Source: Geomicrobium halophilum (GTDB lineage: Bacteria > Bacillota > Bacilli > Bacillales > Marinococcaceae). Taken from it: a DNA stretch of 64,000 bases. Each line of letters begins with the position of its first letter. The stretch's first letter is position 1. The stretch lies in assembly GCF_014207655.1 (NCBI RefSeq), contig NZ_JACHHJ010000001.1, forward strand, positions 930,001-994,000. Reading direction: 5' to 3'. Shown in pieces: positions 8,952 to 17,464 of the stretch. The translations under genes and the position numbers were made by a program. The notes beneath the pieces were generated by a model. The model ran no database searches and was not told where the DNA came from. It saw only the letters and a list, made by a program, of their open reading frames with translations.

Positions 8952-9905
8952 ATGGGAAATATTCGTTCACTCCTCTTCGTCGTAGTGTTCATTATATTGT
9001 CCGCATGCAATGGAGAGGGAGCAAGGGAAGACTCAGACCAAAAGACCACAGGCTCGGAAGACGATGAAGGTCCATATCCAATCGAAGTTCAAGATGCCTA
9101 TGATAACCGTATAGAGATTGAGGAGGAACCTGAAAGGATTGTAAGTCTAATGCCCAGTAATACCGAGATTGTATTTGCACTAGATAAAGGCGGGGATCTC
9201 GTTGGGGTGACGGATTTCGATGACTTTCCCGAAGAAGTGCAAGAAATTGAGACGGTAGGTTCAGGGCTTGAATTTGATGTTGAGCGAGTACTGACGCTTC
9301 GGCCTGATCTTGTACTTCATCATGCCTCAAGCGGTGATGCTGCAAACGAAGGGATACAACAACTGGAAAATGCAGACATCGATGTTCTAACTGTTGGGGA
9401 GCCAACGTCTTTAAGTGAAGCTTATGAGGCGATAGAATTGGTTAGTATGGCGGTGGATAGGCAGCCTCAAGCGAAAGAAATTATCGGCGATATCGAAAAT
9501 AAAGTTGAAGAAATCCAGGAGACCATCGATCATATCCCCGAGGATGAACGTCCCCACGTATGGATGGAAGTATCTTCTGATCCAGAGCTTTATACGACAG
9601 GAGAAAATACGTTCATGGATGATATGTTAACAGCTGTCGGTGCGAAAAATGCAGCTGCAGGAAGTGAAGGCTGGGTACCCTATACAGAAGAAGAGGCGGT
9701 TTCCTTAAATCCAGATGTTATTATTACGACCTATGGGGATGAAGAAATGATTATGGAAAGAGAAGCTTGGCAAGAAGTGACAGCTGTACAGGAAGAGAGG
9801 GTATATAGTCTGGATGGAGACCTGCTGTCCAGGCCAGGTCCGAGGCTTGCTGAAGGACTGAGGTTACTTGCTTCCCATATCTATGAAGATGAACGTACAG
9901 AATAG
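8952..9905 (+). CDS. btuF: ABC transporter substrate-binding lipoprotein, BtuF-like (cobalamin or iron complex)
   Basis: Periplasmic-binding-protein family member of the BtuF/FecB type that delivers a corrinoid, heme or siderophore to the adjacent permease. The N-terminus is a lipoprotein signal with lipobox LSAC (Cys19), followed by an acidic linker. The phrase RIVSLMPSNTEIVFAL is typical of BtuF-like proteins. The order binding protein, permease, ATPase matches B. subtilis yvrC-yvrB-yvrA (btuFCD). It starts only 35 bases after resE and no cobalamin riboswitch fits in that gap, so it may be read from the res operon. Substrate is inferred, not proven. Confidence 0.75.
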   Translation: MGNIRSLLFVVVFIILSACNGEGAREDSDQKTTGSEDDEGPYPIEVQDAYDNRIEIEEEPERIVSLMPSNTEIVFALDKGGDLVGVTDFDDFPEEVQEIETVGSGLEFDVERVLTLRPDLVLHHASSGDAANEGIQQLENADIDVLTVGEPTSLSEAYEAIELVSMAVDRQPQAKEIIGDIENKVEEIQETIDHIPEDERPHVWMEVSSDPELYTTGENTFMDDMLTAVGAKNAAAGSEGWVPYTEEEAVSLNPDVIITTYGDEEMIMEREAWQEVTAVQEERVYSLDGDLLSRPGPRLAEGLRLLASHIYEDERTE

Positions 9906-10926
9906 AAAGCGCCGTCCATTATTCGTTTATGTCGTCGCTTTTCTTTTTTCCATGATTATGATTGTTATGGGTATCTCAGTTGGGAGTCAAGCGATCCTGC
10001 CCAGTGAAGTAATGAAGATCTTCAATGCTTATTTTTTCGATATTGGTTCGGTGGATCCTATACACGCTCAAATTGTTATCGATATTAGGCTTCCCCGTAC
10101 GCTTCTCGCTTTTCTCGTAGGAGCTGCTTTATCTGCTGCAGGTGTTGCTTTTCAAGGGTTTCTGCGTAATCCACTCGCTGATCCTTATACGCTGGGGGTA
10201 TCTTCAGGGGCAGCCTTGGGAGCTGTAATTGTTATTTTTTTTCAATTATCGATTCCTCTTCTCGGAAATTTCACCTTACCAACGATAAGTATCGGAAGCG
10301 GACTTTTGACCCTTTTGTTTTTATTATGGTTTGCCAGAGCGTTGCGCCGCTCTCTCTCAGCAGAAACCATCATTTTAATCGGCATTATTATCAGCGCATT
10401 TTTAGGGGCTTGCCTATCTCTTTTCATTGCACTTGCTGGCGAGGAATTGAGGCAAGCAATTCAGTGGCTGCTCGGCAGTGTCGGTATGCGTGGTTGGGAC
10501 TATGTGTATTTAATGATTCCTTTTTTCCTGTTTGGAACCATTTTGATTGCTTCCTGTCTAAAAGAATTGAATGCTTTTGCCTTCGGACAGGATTTTGCAC
10601 GCCATATTGGTGTAAGTGTGCAAAAAAGAGGTGTCGTGATTTTAATTGGAGCTGCGATTTTGACAGGCACTGCAGTAGCCGTAGCGGGTACGATTGGTTT
10701 CGTAGGACTTGTCGTGCCACATTTTGTGCGGATGTTAATCGGTCCCAATCACGTTCATCTCTTACCTGTTTCTATGTTGACCGGGGGAGGGTTTTTAATT
10801 GCAGCAGATATTTCTGCCCGGACATTACTTGCACCCATGGAATTACCCCTCGGTGTGATCACAGCGATTATTGGCGCTCCCATTTTCGCTTATTTGCTTT
10901 TTGTCCAACAACGTCGCAAGAATTAA
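9883..10926 (+). CDS. btuC: FecCD/BtuC-family ABC transporter permease
   Basis: Polytopic permease of about 347 residues with roughly ten hydrophobic helices. Family signatures are visible: PRTLLAFLVGAALSAAGVAFQGFLRNPLADPYTLG, described here only by its ends PRTLL and DPYTLG, and GFVGLVVPHFVR near the C-terminus, the contact loop to the ATPase. It overlaps the end of the binding-protein gene in another frame, so they are coupled. The start is uncertain: ATG 9883 is used here, but a TTG at 9868 with a close TGAGG and an ATG at 9889 are also possible. It works with the flanking genes in corrinoid or iron-complex uptake. Confidence 0.85.
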   Translation: MKMNVQNRKRRPLFVYVVAFLFSMIMIVMGISVGSQAILPSEVMKIFNAYFFDIGSVDPIHAQIVIDIRLPRTLLAFLVGAALSAAGVAFQGFLRNPLADPYTLGVSSGAALGAVIVIFFQLSIPLLGNFTLPTISIGSGLLTLLFLLWFARALRRSLSAETIILIGIIISAFLGACLSLFIALAGEELRQAIQWLLGSVGMRGWDYVYLMIPFFLFGTILIASCLKELNAFAFGQDFARHIGVSVQKRGVVILIGAAILTGTAVAVAGTIGFVGLVVPHFVRMLIGPNHVHLLPVSMLTGGGFLIAADISARTLLAPMELPLGVITAIIGAPIFAYLLFVQQRRKN

Positions 10927-10937
10927 GGAGCTAACCG

Positions 10938-12248
10938 TTGCTAGATGTAAAGAATGTCACCAGTGGTTATGGCAAAAAAACCGTTGTGCAAGATGTTTCT
11001 TTTAGTATTAACAAGGGAGAAATATTTGGAATTATCGGCCCTAACGGAAGTGGTAAATCGACATTATTGCAGCTATGCTCTGGGACAATGCCGTTAATGT
11101 CGGGAAAAATAAAACTAAATGGAAGGCATTTACACCAATATAAGGATAAAGAACGGGCACGTTTGTTGTCGGTTGTGTCGCAGCAAGCATTTATTTATTT
11201 TGCTTACTCGGTAAAGGAATTTGTGGCACTTGGACGTTATCCTCACTCACGAACGTTATTTTCGGCTGATCAAAAGGAAGATGCAGAAGTCATCTCGAAA
11301 ATCATGAAAGAAATGGATGTATGGAAACACAAAGATCAACTTCTTCAGGCTTTAAGTGGTGGTGAACGTCAGCGGGTATTTTTGGCAAGAGCGCTCGTAC
11401 AAGATCCTGCTATTATCATGCTCGATGAGCCGACCAATCATTTGGATATCTCTTATCAAGTTCAGTTTTTAAATCGCTTACGGGCGTGGACTCTAGCCAA
11501 CCACCGAGCAGTAGGAATTATTTTTCATGACCTGAATTTAGCTTCTCTTTATTGTGACCGAGTTCTTCTTTTAAAGGACGGTAAACGAAAAGCTGTTGGC
11601 ACCCCCCAGGAGGTTTTGACAAAGGAAAATATAGAGTTGCACTACCAAACACGCGTCGATGTTCACATTCATCCCAGTATCCCTAAACAGCAGGTTTTAA
11701 TATCTCCAGAGGTGCAAACGAAGCAGACATTCAACCATGTAGAAGCATTCATTACAGCAAAGGAAATGGTCTGGAAAACACCATTTCAATTAAAAGTGTT
11801 TTCCAGTAAAGCGGTCGAAAGCAGTTATACATGGGCCGAGGACTTGAGGCTTTCTCTCCCATATGAGGAAGCCGGGGAAAAGTCGATCCATTGGGAAAAC
11901 GGCCCTATAAAAGCAGCGAGGGGTACCGTTCTAAAACAAGTAGAATTTCAAGAGAAAGCATTTTTAGGAGTAACCCTTAACAGAGCAAGAAAAGGGGAGG
12001 TAATCATCCTTATCTTTGCAAAACTTCAAGAAGTCGAGTATATCGATTTGTTCATGGAGGTGATGAAAGGGTTAACGGATTTCTTATCGAAAAAAGGGGA
12101 GGATTTAGAACTAAGAGCGGTGACCATCGGAAGTGATCATCGAGAAAGAGCAAAAAACCCTTCTCATTTTTATGATTTAAAGAGAAAAACAGTTACGGAA
12201 TTGCAATCAATGTTTAACCTGCTTATCGGTGATGAGAATAAAGGTTAA
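10938..12248 (+). CDS. btuD: ABC transporter ATPase (BtuD/FhuC type) with long C-terminal extension
   Basis: Residues 1-255 are a complete ABC ATPase: Walker A GPNGSGKST, Q-loop, signature LSGGERQR, Walker B IIMLDEPTNHLD and the switch histidine in FHDLN. About 180 further residues follow, whereas stand-alone FhuC/BtuD ATPases end near 255-270. The extension has no motif I can name with confidence; B. subtilis YvrA is similarly long, and a CbiZ-type amidohydrolase is one possibility I could not confirm. The start is TTG with AAGGAG seven bases before it. It follows the permease by 11 bases, completing an importer operon. Confidence 0.85.
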   Translation: MLDVKNVTSGYGKKTVVQDVSFSINKGEIFGIIGPNGSGKSTLLQLCSGTMPLMSGKIKLNGRHLHQYKDKERARLLSVVSQQAFIYFAYSVKEFVALGRYPHSRTLFSADQKEDAEVISKIMKEMDVWKHKDQLLQALSGGERQRVFLARALVQDPAIIMLDEPTNHLDISYQVQFLNRLRAWTLANHRAVGIIFHDLNLASLYCDRVLLLKDGKRKAVGTPQEVLTKENIELHYQTRVDVHIHPSIPKQQVLISPEVQTKQTFNHVEAFITAKEMVWKTPFQLKVFSSKAVESSYTWAEDLRLSLPYEEAGEKSIHWENGPIKAARGTVLKQVEFQEKAFLGVTLNRARKGEVIILIFAKLQEVEYIDLFMEVMKGLTDFLSKKGEDLELRAVTIGSDHRERAKNPSHFYDLKRKTVTELQSMFNLLIGDENKG

Positions 12249-12250
12249 AG

Positions 12251-12295
12251 AAGCCGTTGGTAAAGGACAGGCCTGTTCTATACAGCCAACGGCTT
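12251..12295. repeat. nested inverted repeat after the ABC operon
   Basis: A perfect 10-base inverted repeat AAGCCGTTGG / CCAACGGCTT encloses a second perfect palindrome ACAGGCCTGT (12267-12276). It lies just after the ATPase stop. There is no T-run on either strand, so it is not a standard intrinsic terminator. It may be an mRNA 3'-end stabilising hairpin or a protein site. Confidence 0.6.
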
Positions 12296-12319
12296 ACATA
12301 TGCTCATATAAAAAGTGAA

Positions 12320-12520
12320 ATGAGGAAAGCGAGGCACTTGAAGCGGATGTTGGATTATATGAAACGTTTTGGTGTTGTATTGCTGTTTTCACTAGTGTTA
12401 TTAACGGTTATGAATGTATTGACAATTGCGATAGACACAGACCAGGAAAATATGACGACATGGGGGATGAATATCGTTAACCCGATATTTAGCAGCGTCT
12501 CCTCGATGATACTAAACTAG
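12320..12520 (+). CDS. small membrane protein of unknown function
   Basis: A 66-residue reading frame with a basic N-terminus (RKARHLKR), one strongly hydrophobic helix (FGVVLLFSLVLLTVMNVLTIAI) and a short polar tail ending in a second mildly hydrophobic stretch. I do not recognise it. The ribosome site is weak; ATG 12320, 12347 and 12359 are all possible starts, while the longer frame opening at 12257 begins inside the preceding hairpin and is unlikely. It lies between the ABC operon and the serA terminator. It may be a real small protein or a chance frame. Confidence 0.4.
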   Translation: MRKARHLKRMLDYMKRFGVVLLFSLVLLTVMNVLTIAIDTDQENMTTWGMNIVNPIFSSVSSMILN

Positions 12521-12683
12521 TGTAGATGGTTTCATGACACCACTTAGAGGAATATTTCACCAAATAATGAAGTGAGAATTGTTGATGTAACAAACATTGT
12601 CGTGAGTGGTCGCCATCGTGCACTAGATTCTTTATGGTAATCGCTAGGAAAATTGCTAAGATAAATTCAGCCATGCTTTTGTA

Positions 12684-12720
12684 GAAAAAGCAGCCGCTTT
12701 CCCTTTATGGCGGCTGCTTT
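12684..12720 (-). terminator. rho-independent terminator of serA
   Basis: Stem AAAGCAGCCGC / GCGGCTGCTTT with a 12-base loop, followed on the minus strand by a five-T run. It lies five bases past the serA stop. The stem also ends in TTT on the + strand, so it could act weakly in both directions. Confidence 0.85.
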
Positions 12721-12725
12721 CAATA

Positions 12726-14324
12726 TTATAATTCAATCATGTCAGCGGCAAGGATTTCGTCAAACGTTGATAGATCATTAATGACCTCGGGGGAAATTTC
12801 CTTATCAACCGCGAGCATCATAATCGCTTCGCCGCCTTCTTCTTTTCTTCCAACTTGCATCGTCGCAATGTTTACATTGTGTTGACCAAGAAGCTGCCCC
12901 ATTTTACCGATCACTCCCGGTTGATCACTATGCCGAATATAAATTAAATGCCCCGTTGGAAATAGATCGACATTAAACTCATTGATTCTTACAATGCGCG
13001 GACCGTAGGCCTCGATATATGTCCCTTGTACAACAAATTCACCAGCATTTCCATGAACCGTTGCTTGTACAAGATTGGCATATCCGTAGGACTCAGAGTT
13101 GTGAGCTTGACTGTAGGAAATTCCCCTTTCTTCAGCAATTACACCGGCATTAACGACATTTACGGGTGCATCCACACGTGGAGATAAAAAACCAGCCATA
13201 AAACTGCGTGCAATGACAGTGGTATCTTCTCTGGAAATGGAACCGCTAAATGAGACATCAATATGCTGGACCGGCGTTTTCACGCATTGACTGACGAAAT
13301 TTCCCATCGTATTCGTTAGTTCATAATAGGGACGTATTTTTTCGTACAATTCTTCAGATATAGCAGGCAAGTTAATCGAGTGAGCAGCAGGTGCACCTTC
13401 CAGTACACTAATCACTTCCTCTGCGACTTGTGTTGCCACACTTTCTTGGGCTTCTACTGTAGAGGCAGCGATATGAGGGGTCACAATTACTTGCGGTAGG
13501 TCAATCAGGCTATAATTCGTTGCCGGTTCATGTTCGAAAACATCAAGAGCTGCTCCGGCTACATGTCCATTTTCAATGGCTGTCTGCAAGGCCTGTTCAT
13601 CGATGATACCTCCGCGCGCGCAATTTAAGATGAAAACACCGGGTTTTGTTTTATTCAGATTTTCTTCATTGAAAAGATTCTTCGTTTCTTTTGTGAGTGG
13701 AGTATGGACGGTGATTACATCAGCTGCTTCCAATAATTCTTCAAAAGATAAGAGAGTTACTCCTACTTTTTTGGCTCGTTCAGCAGTCAGAAAGGGATCA
13801 TAAACGACAACGGGCATTTGGAAAGCCGCTGCACGCTTGGCAAGCTCCGAACCTATGCGGCCAAACCCGACAATCCCCAACGTTTTACCGCGAAGTTCGG
13901 TTCCCTGAAACGCTTTCCGATTCCACTCGTGAGCCTTAACAGAACTATACGCTTGCGGAATATTACGGCACAGTGACATCATCATGGCGAACGTATGCTC
14001 AGCCGTTGAAATCGTATTACCATCGGGTGCATTGATGATAATAACCCCATGTTTTGTCGCTGCATCTAGGTCGATATTATCTGTACCTACGCCAGCCCGG
14101 GCCACAATTTTCAAGTTCGGCATCTGCGCTAGAAGAGCAGCGTCCACTTGCGTAGAGCTTCGTACGAGAAGCGCTGAAAAACGGTTCAAATCATCCCGTT
14201 CACTAGGTTTGGCACGAACTACTTCGAAATTTTCCTTGTTCAACAATGGCGACAGACCATCGTCGCTCATCGCGTCGGCAACTAAGACTGCATGTGCTGT
14301 ATCAACATTCGCTGCAATTGTCAT
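12726..14324 (-). CDS. serA: D-3-phosphoglycerate dehydrogenase
   Basis: Oxidises 3-phosphoglycerate with NAD, the first step of serine synthesis. The 532-residue long form shows the substrate-binding start RAGVGTDNID, the Rossmann motif GFGRIG, catalytic Arg in NCARGG, Glu in DVFEHEP and His in TPHIAAST. A middle intervening domain follows, then a C-terminal ACT domain (HSDQPGVIGKMGQLLGQHNVNIATM) that binds serine in related enzymes. The ribosome site GGGGAG lies before the ATG. It is on the minus strand, downstream of ferredoxin but separated from it by a terminator. Confidence 0.96.
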   Translation of the reverse strand: MTIAANVDTAHAVLVADAMSDDGLSPLLNKENFEVVRAKPSERDDLNRFSALLVRSSTQVDAALLAQMPNLKIVARAGVGTDNIDLDAATKHGVIIINAPDGNTISTAEHTFAMMMSLCRNIPQAYSSVKAHEWNRKAFQGTELRGKTLGIVGFGRIGSELAKRAAAFQMPVVVYDPFLTAERAKKVGVTLLSFEELLEAADVITVHTPLTKETKNLFNEENLNKTKPGVFILNCARGGIIDEQALQTAIENGHVAGAALDVFEHEPATNYSLIDLPQVIVTPHIAASTVEAQESVATQVAEEVISVLEGAPAAHSINLPAISEELYEKIRPYYELTNTMGNFVSQCVKTPVQHIDVSFSGSISREDTTVIARSFMAGFLSPRVDAPVNVVNAGVIAEERGISYSQAHNSESYGYANLVQATVHGNAGEFVVQGTYIEAYGPRIVRINEFNVDLFPTGHLIYIRHSDQPGVIGKMGQLLGQHNVNIATMQVGRKEEGGEAIMMLAVDKEISPEVINDLSTFDEILAADMIEL

Positions 14325-14372
14325 CGCTCCAACTCCCCTTTTTTACTATAAAGTATAAAAGCCCTGTTATGT

Positions 14373-14392
14373 AAAAATCCCCCAAGAGGGGG
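14373..14392 (-). terminator. rho-independent terminator of ferredoxin gene
   Basis: On the minus strand a five-base GC stem (CCCCC/GGGGG, loop TCTT) is followed by ATTTTT, 27 bases after the ferredoxin stop. It separates fer from serA. Confidence 0.7.
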
Positions 14393-14418
14393 CGGCTTCT
14401 AATCATTACCTGTCACTC

Positions 14419-14766
<348 letters not shown>

Positions 14767-14917
14767 TCAATCATTAGTTAATTGTAGTTCTCTAAATTCT
14801 TAAGTTGTAAAAAGAAATCATAGCATGAGTGGGTTGGAAAAAGATGATAAAATATCAGTTGTCAAAGTGTAACTGTTCAGTTAATGTACAGGTAGAGGAA
14901 GTCGGGAGTGATGTATT

Positions 14918-15187
14918 ATGGTTGATATACAAAAGGAAAAAGAAGATATGAACAGAAATGAAAACAACACAGAAGAGGCAGCGGCTACATCTTTACCATC
15001 AAGGTTGGATAAACATGGAACTCGAAAAAAGCAAAAAAGTTTGCAGCCTAAACGGGCAGAACAAAAAAAGGAAAGCTTCCATGTAGAGGCAAAGGATTAC
15101 AATAAAAGCCCGATGATTGCAAATGTGCTGCTCATTCTTTTTATCATGCTCGTGATGATAATATTTTCGTTCGCGCTTAGCCCATAA
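14918..15187 (+). CDS. small single-pass membrane protein at the ypbE position
   Basis: An 89-residue protein: a charged, low-complexity cytoplasmic N-terminal part rich in Lys, Glu and Asn (TRKKQKSLQPKRAEQKK) and one C-terminal transmembrane helix (MIANVLLILFIMLVMIIFSFAL). The ATG has GGGAGTG upstream. In B. subtilis the gene next to ypbF is ypbE, which has a similar charged start and a transmembrane helix but continues into a LysM domain. This protein stops after the helix, so it may be a shortened relative or an unrelated protein. No function can be assigned. Confidence 0.65.
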   Translation: MVDIQKEKEDMNRNENNTEEAAATSLPSRLDKHGTRKKQKSLQPKRAEQKKESFHVEAKDYNKSPMIANVLLILFIMLVMIIFSFALSP

Positions 15188-15220
15188 ATGATTGAGACAA
15201 GGAATGCCTGAGTTTGAGTA

Positions 15221-15250
15221 TACATACATATCCTTATGGAGGTGTATGTA
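15221..15250 (+). promoter_or_regulatory. hairpin around the ypbF ribosome site
   Basis: TACATACA (15221-15228) and TGTATGTA (15243-15250) are perfectly complementary. The 14-base loop contains the GGAGG ribosome site, and the right arm ends on the first base of the ATG. The stem is AT-rich, so it is weak at warm temperature, but it could modulate initiation. Confidence 0.35.
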
Positions 15251-15681
15251 TGAAAAACGATAAAAAGCAATACATGACGCCGTTTGCTGAACGAATCATT
15301 CGCGAATTAATTAAACGGAAAAAAGAGGAAAAGAAGAGGGAAAGGTTAGTTAGGATCAGTGGTTGGATAACGACATCGGCATGTGCCCTTATCCTTATAT
15401 CCTTGCTCACAATCGGGAGTTCGAACGATGAAATCACTTTATTTCAAATGTTTACATCGAACGTTGGGTTCATTGTAGTTGCTATTTGCATATCTGCTGC
15501 TGCGTTCCTCGTTTTTGAAAAGAAAAAACTTGACGAAGCGGAAAAAGAGTATCAGGAACTGAGAAATGAAGTTGTCGATCGGTACGAAGAAATTTGGCAT
15601 ACCGAGCAATTACGCAAGCAAAGTTATATCCTTTATGATTGGTTGGAAAAGGAACACGATGTAAATTTGTTTCACCGTTAA
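15250..15681 (+). CDS. ypbF: YpbF-like membrane protein (DUF2663)
   Basis: A 143-residue protein with a basic N-terminal helix (RELIKRKKEEKKRERL), two transmembrane helices (about residues 38-57 and 70-90) and a charged, probably coiled-coil cytoplasmic tail. Length, topology and position between fer and ypbH-gudB fit the DUF2663 protein YpbF of B. subtilis. The ATG at 15250 has GGAGGTG six bases upstream; the longer frame from 15214 lacks one. Function is unknown. Confidence 0.7.
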   Translation: MKNDKKQYMTPFAERIIRELIKRKKEEKKRERLVRISGWITTSACALILISLLTIGSSNDEITLFQMFTSNVGFIVVAICISAAAFLVFEKKKLDEAEKEYQELRNEVVDRYEEIWHTEQLRKQSYILYDWLEKEHDVNLFHR

Positions 15682-15733
15682 GGTAATAACAGAAAATTGA
15701 ATATAATCAAAAGATGGATGGAAAACCACCCAT

Positions 15734-15946
15734 TCAACGTCTGATATCAAGCGTCGAGGTTTGATTGGGAAAAGCTTCCTCTGTTAAAGGTTCCGCGATG
15801 ATAAGTCCAATAAAACAAAGGACAACCCCTATCCCCATAAAGACAAATGGAGCTGTCAGCTTTTTTTTAAAATAAAGCAGAAGCAATAATAAAATAAAAC
15901 CCAATCCAAAGAAAGCAGCCCCCGAAACAAATATGATGTAATCCAT
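15734..15946 (-). CDS. small two-helix membrane protein, function unknown
   Basis: A 70-residue protein with two hydrophobic helices (about residues 3-26 and 33-51) joined by a basic turn (FKKKLTAP) and a polar C-terminal tail. On the minus strand a GAGGTGA ribosome site lies six bases before the ATG, which supports a real gene. It is convergent with ypbF and divergent from the sirtuin gene. I do not recognise a family. Confidence 0.65.
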   Translation of the reverse strand: MDYIIFVSGAAFFGLGFILLLLLLYFKKKLTAPFVFMGIGVVLCFIGLIIAEPLTEEAFPNQTSTLDIRR

Positions 15947-16137
15947 AACTTCACCTCATTGGATTCAATAATGCATGTAGACTCTAATTCGGATGTCAAT
16001 AAGATGGGAAAGAAAGGAAAAGCCAGCCCCAGTTTAGTAGTTGCAACGGATATTAATGATCCCCTAACATTATAAATAAAATATTTGTCGGTTGCCATTA
16101 TTGTCTATGGCAATTTGTCGAACTTTGGAGGTTTTCC

Positions 16138-16824
16138 ATGAACACTTATCCCAAACGCATAGCCATTTTAACAGGTGCAGGAATGTCAACAGAAAGCGGT
16201 GTTCCGGATTTTCGCTCTCAAACTGGCCTGTGGGCAAAACATGACCCGATGAAAACAGCGACAGTAGAGGCTTTAGAGAACGATTATGAACACTTCCATG
16301 AGTTTTATAGAAATCGTATTGAAAGCCTGAAATCAATTGATCCCCACCAGGGGCACGAAATCATCACAAATTGGCAAAGGGCCGGGATGATTTCAGTGAT
16401 AGCGACACAAAATGTAGATGGACTGCATCAGAAAAGTGGGAGTCAAAATGTCGCTGAACTCCATGGAAACCTCCGTGAGTTCAGGTGTTATGGTTGTGAA
16501 TCTACCTTGGAGGAAGCGGATTTTATCTCGAAAAAAAGCTGTGAACACTGTGGTGGTAAAATTCGTCCAAATATCGTATTATTTGGCGAGCAGTTACCCA
16601 TTGATACGTGGGAATATGCGATGGAAAAAATACGTGAATCGGATGTTTTAGTCGTTTTAGGGACAAGCTTGCAAGTGTCACCTGTTAACCAACTGCCTGA
16701 CCTTGCTCCTGCGGAAAAAATATACATCAATGATGATCTCCATACAGACATTCACTTTACACGTACGATTCAGGGGAAAGCAAGCGAAGGGTTGAGCATT
16801 TTATCCCGAGAGTGGGGAGTATAG
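16138..16824 (+). CDS. cobB: NAD-dependent protein deacylase, sirtuin family
   Basis: Removes acyl groups from protein lysines using NAD, releasing nicotinamide. The 228-residue protein has the NAD motif GAGMSTESGVPDFRS near the start, TQNVDGLH, and the catalytic histidine in ELHGNLREF. The zinc-ribbon cysteines are CYGC and CEHC. GTSLQVSPVN closes the NAD site. GGAGG lies eight bases before the ATG. It is slightly short for the family but complete. Its neighbours are not functionally related; in B. subtilis the homologue is SrtN. Confidence 0.93.
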   Translation: MNTYPKRIAILTGAGMSTESGVPDFRSQTGLWAKHDPMKTATVEALENDYEHFHEFYRNRIESLKSIDPHQGHEIITNWQRAGMISVIATQNVDGLHQKSGSQNVAELHGNLREFRCYGCESTLEEADFISKKSCEHCGGKIRPNIVLFGEQLPIDTWEYAMEKIRESDVLVVLGTSLQVSPVNQLPDLAPAEKIYINDDLHTDIHFTRTIQGKASEGLSILSREWGV

Positions 16825-17464
16825 GTTAAGGAATAAGACAGAATCACTAGAAACGAATGTTTACATCATCCTTACAATCGTATATTTCCCCCTGCCGAGA
16901 ACGTTTGTCATAAGAGCAAAATTCTCGGCGCACATGTTTCAACGAGTATAGAAGAAGATTGATGTGCCAATGATCAGCGGGTACTTTTCGGAAATAGGAA
17001 AGAAGTCAATGACAAATATGAGCGGAATGGATCGTTCATTTTCTGTTTACATATACGTATTTATTCCTGCCGCAAAAGAAGATTCGGTTCATCTTCTCGC
17101 ATGACCCTTCTTATCCTTTAACAATTCCACCACTCAGAAGTATGATCTCATCTCACGGCACAATTCTAGTGGAGAATAGTTAGGCATATGACCTGAAGGT
17201 GCTTTTACCAAGAATGGTCGGAGTTGTAAGCAAAGAGGTGGGACAAGATCGCTCTGCTTCGTATAGGTGCGTATCCAAATCCACGTTATTACTTGAAGGA
17301 GTGACGGTTTTGAATAATGACTGAAAAAGGGGCAGGAGATATCAAGTTTTTAAAGAACACGATAAGGATTCGTTGAATAGCGTATAGAAACGACCAGTAT
17401 TTCAGCAGGTGATTAAGCCACCTGCAAAGCTGGGTCCCACAAGGACAAAAAAGGAGGGGCGGTT
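16825..17464. other. 640-base region without a convincing gene
   Basis: No reading frame with plausible codon use or start signal is seen on either strand. A perfect 8-base inverted repeat GCCGAGAA (16894-16901) / TTCTCGGC (16922-16929) follows the sirtuin gene, without a T-run. A second hairpin GCAGGTG/CACCTGC (17405-17411/17419-17425) lies 40 bases before the next gene. A ribosome-site-like GGAGTG near 17300 leads into a frame that stops after four codons. This may be a decayed gene or a long leader of the downstream gene. Confidence 0.5.

Noticed and set aside
8992-9405. 137-codon open frame on the minus strand
   Set aside because: It is the shadow of the BtuF-like gene, with Leu/His/Gln-rich composition typical of an antisense frame.
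10326-10934. 202-codon open frame on the + strand
   Set aside because: It lies within btuC in another frame, has an implausible Cys/Arg/Ser-rich composition and no ribosome site.
12257-12319. upstream extension of the small membrane protein
   Set aside because: The extra 21 codons begin inside the 12251-12295 hairpin without a ribosome site.
17426-17440. T-box-like GCTGGGTCCCAC sequence
   Set aside because: It departs from the conserved T-box core AGGGTGGNACCGCG, there is no specifier stem, and the next gene is not an amino acid gene.
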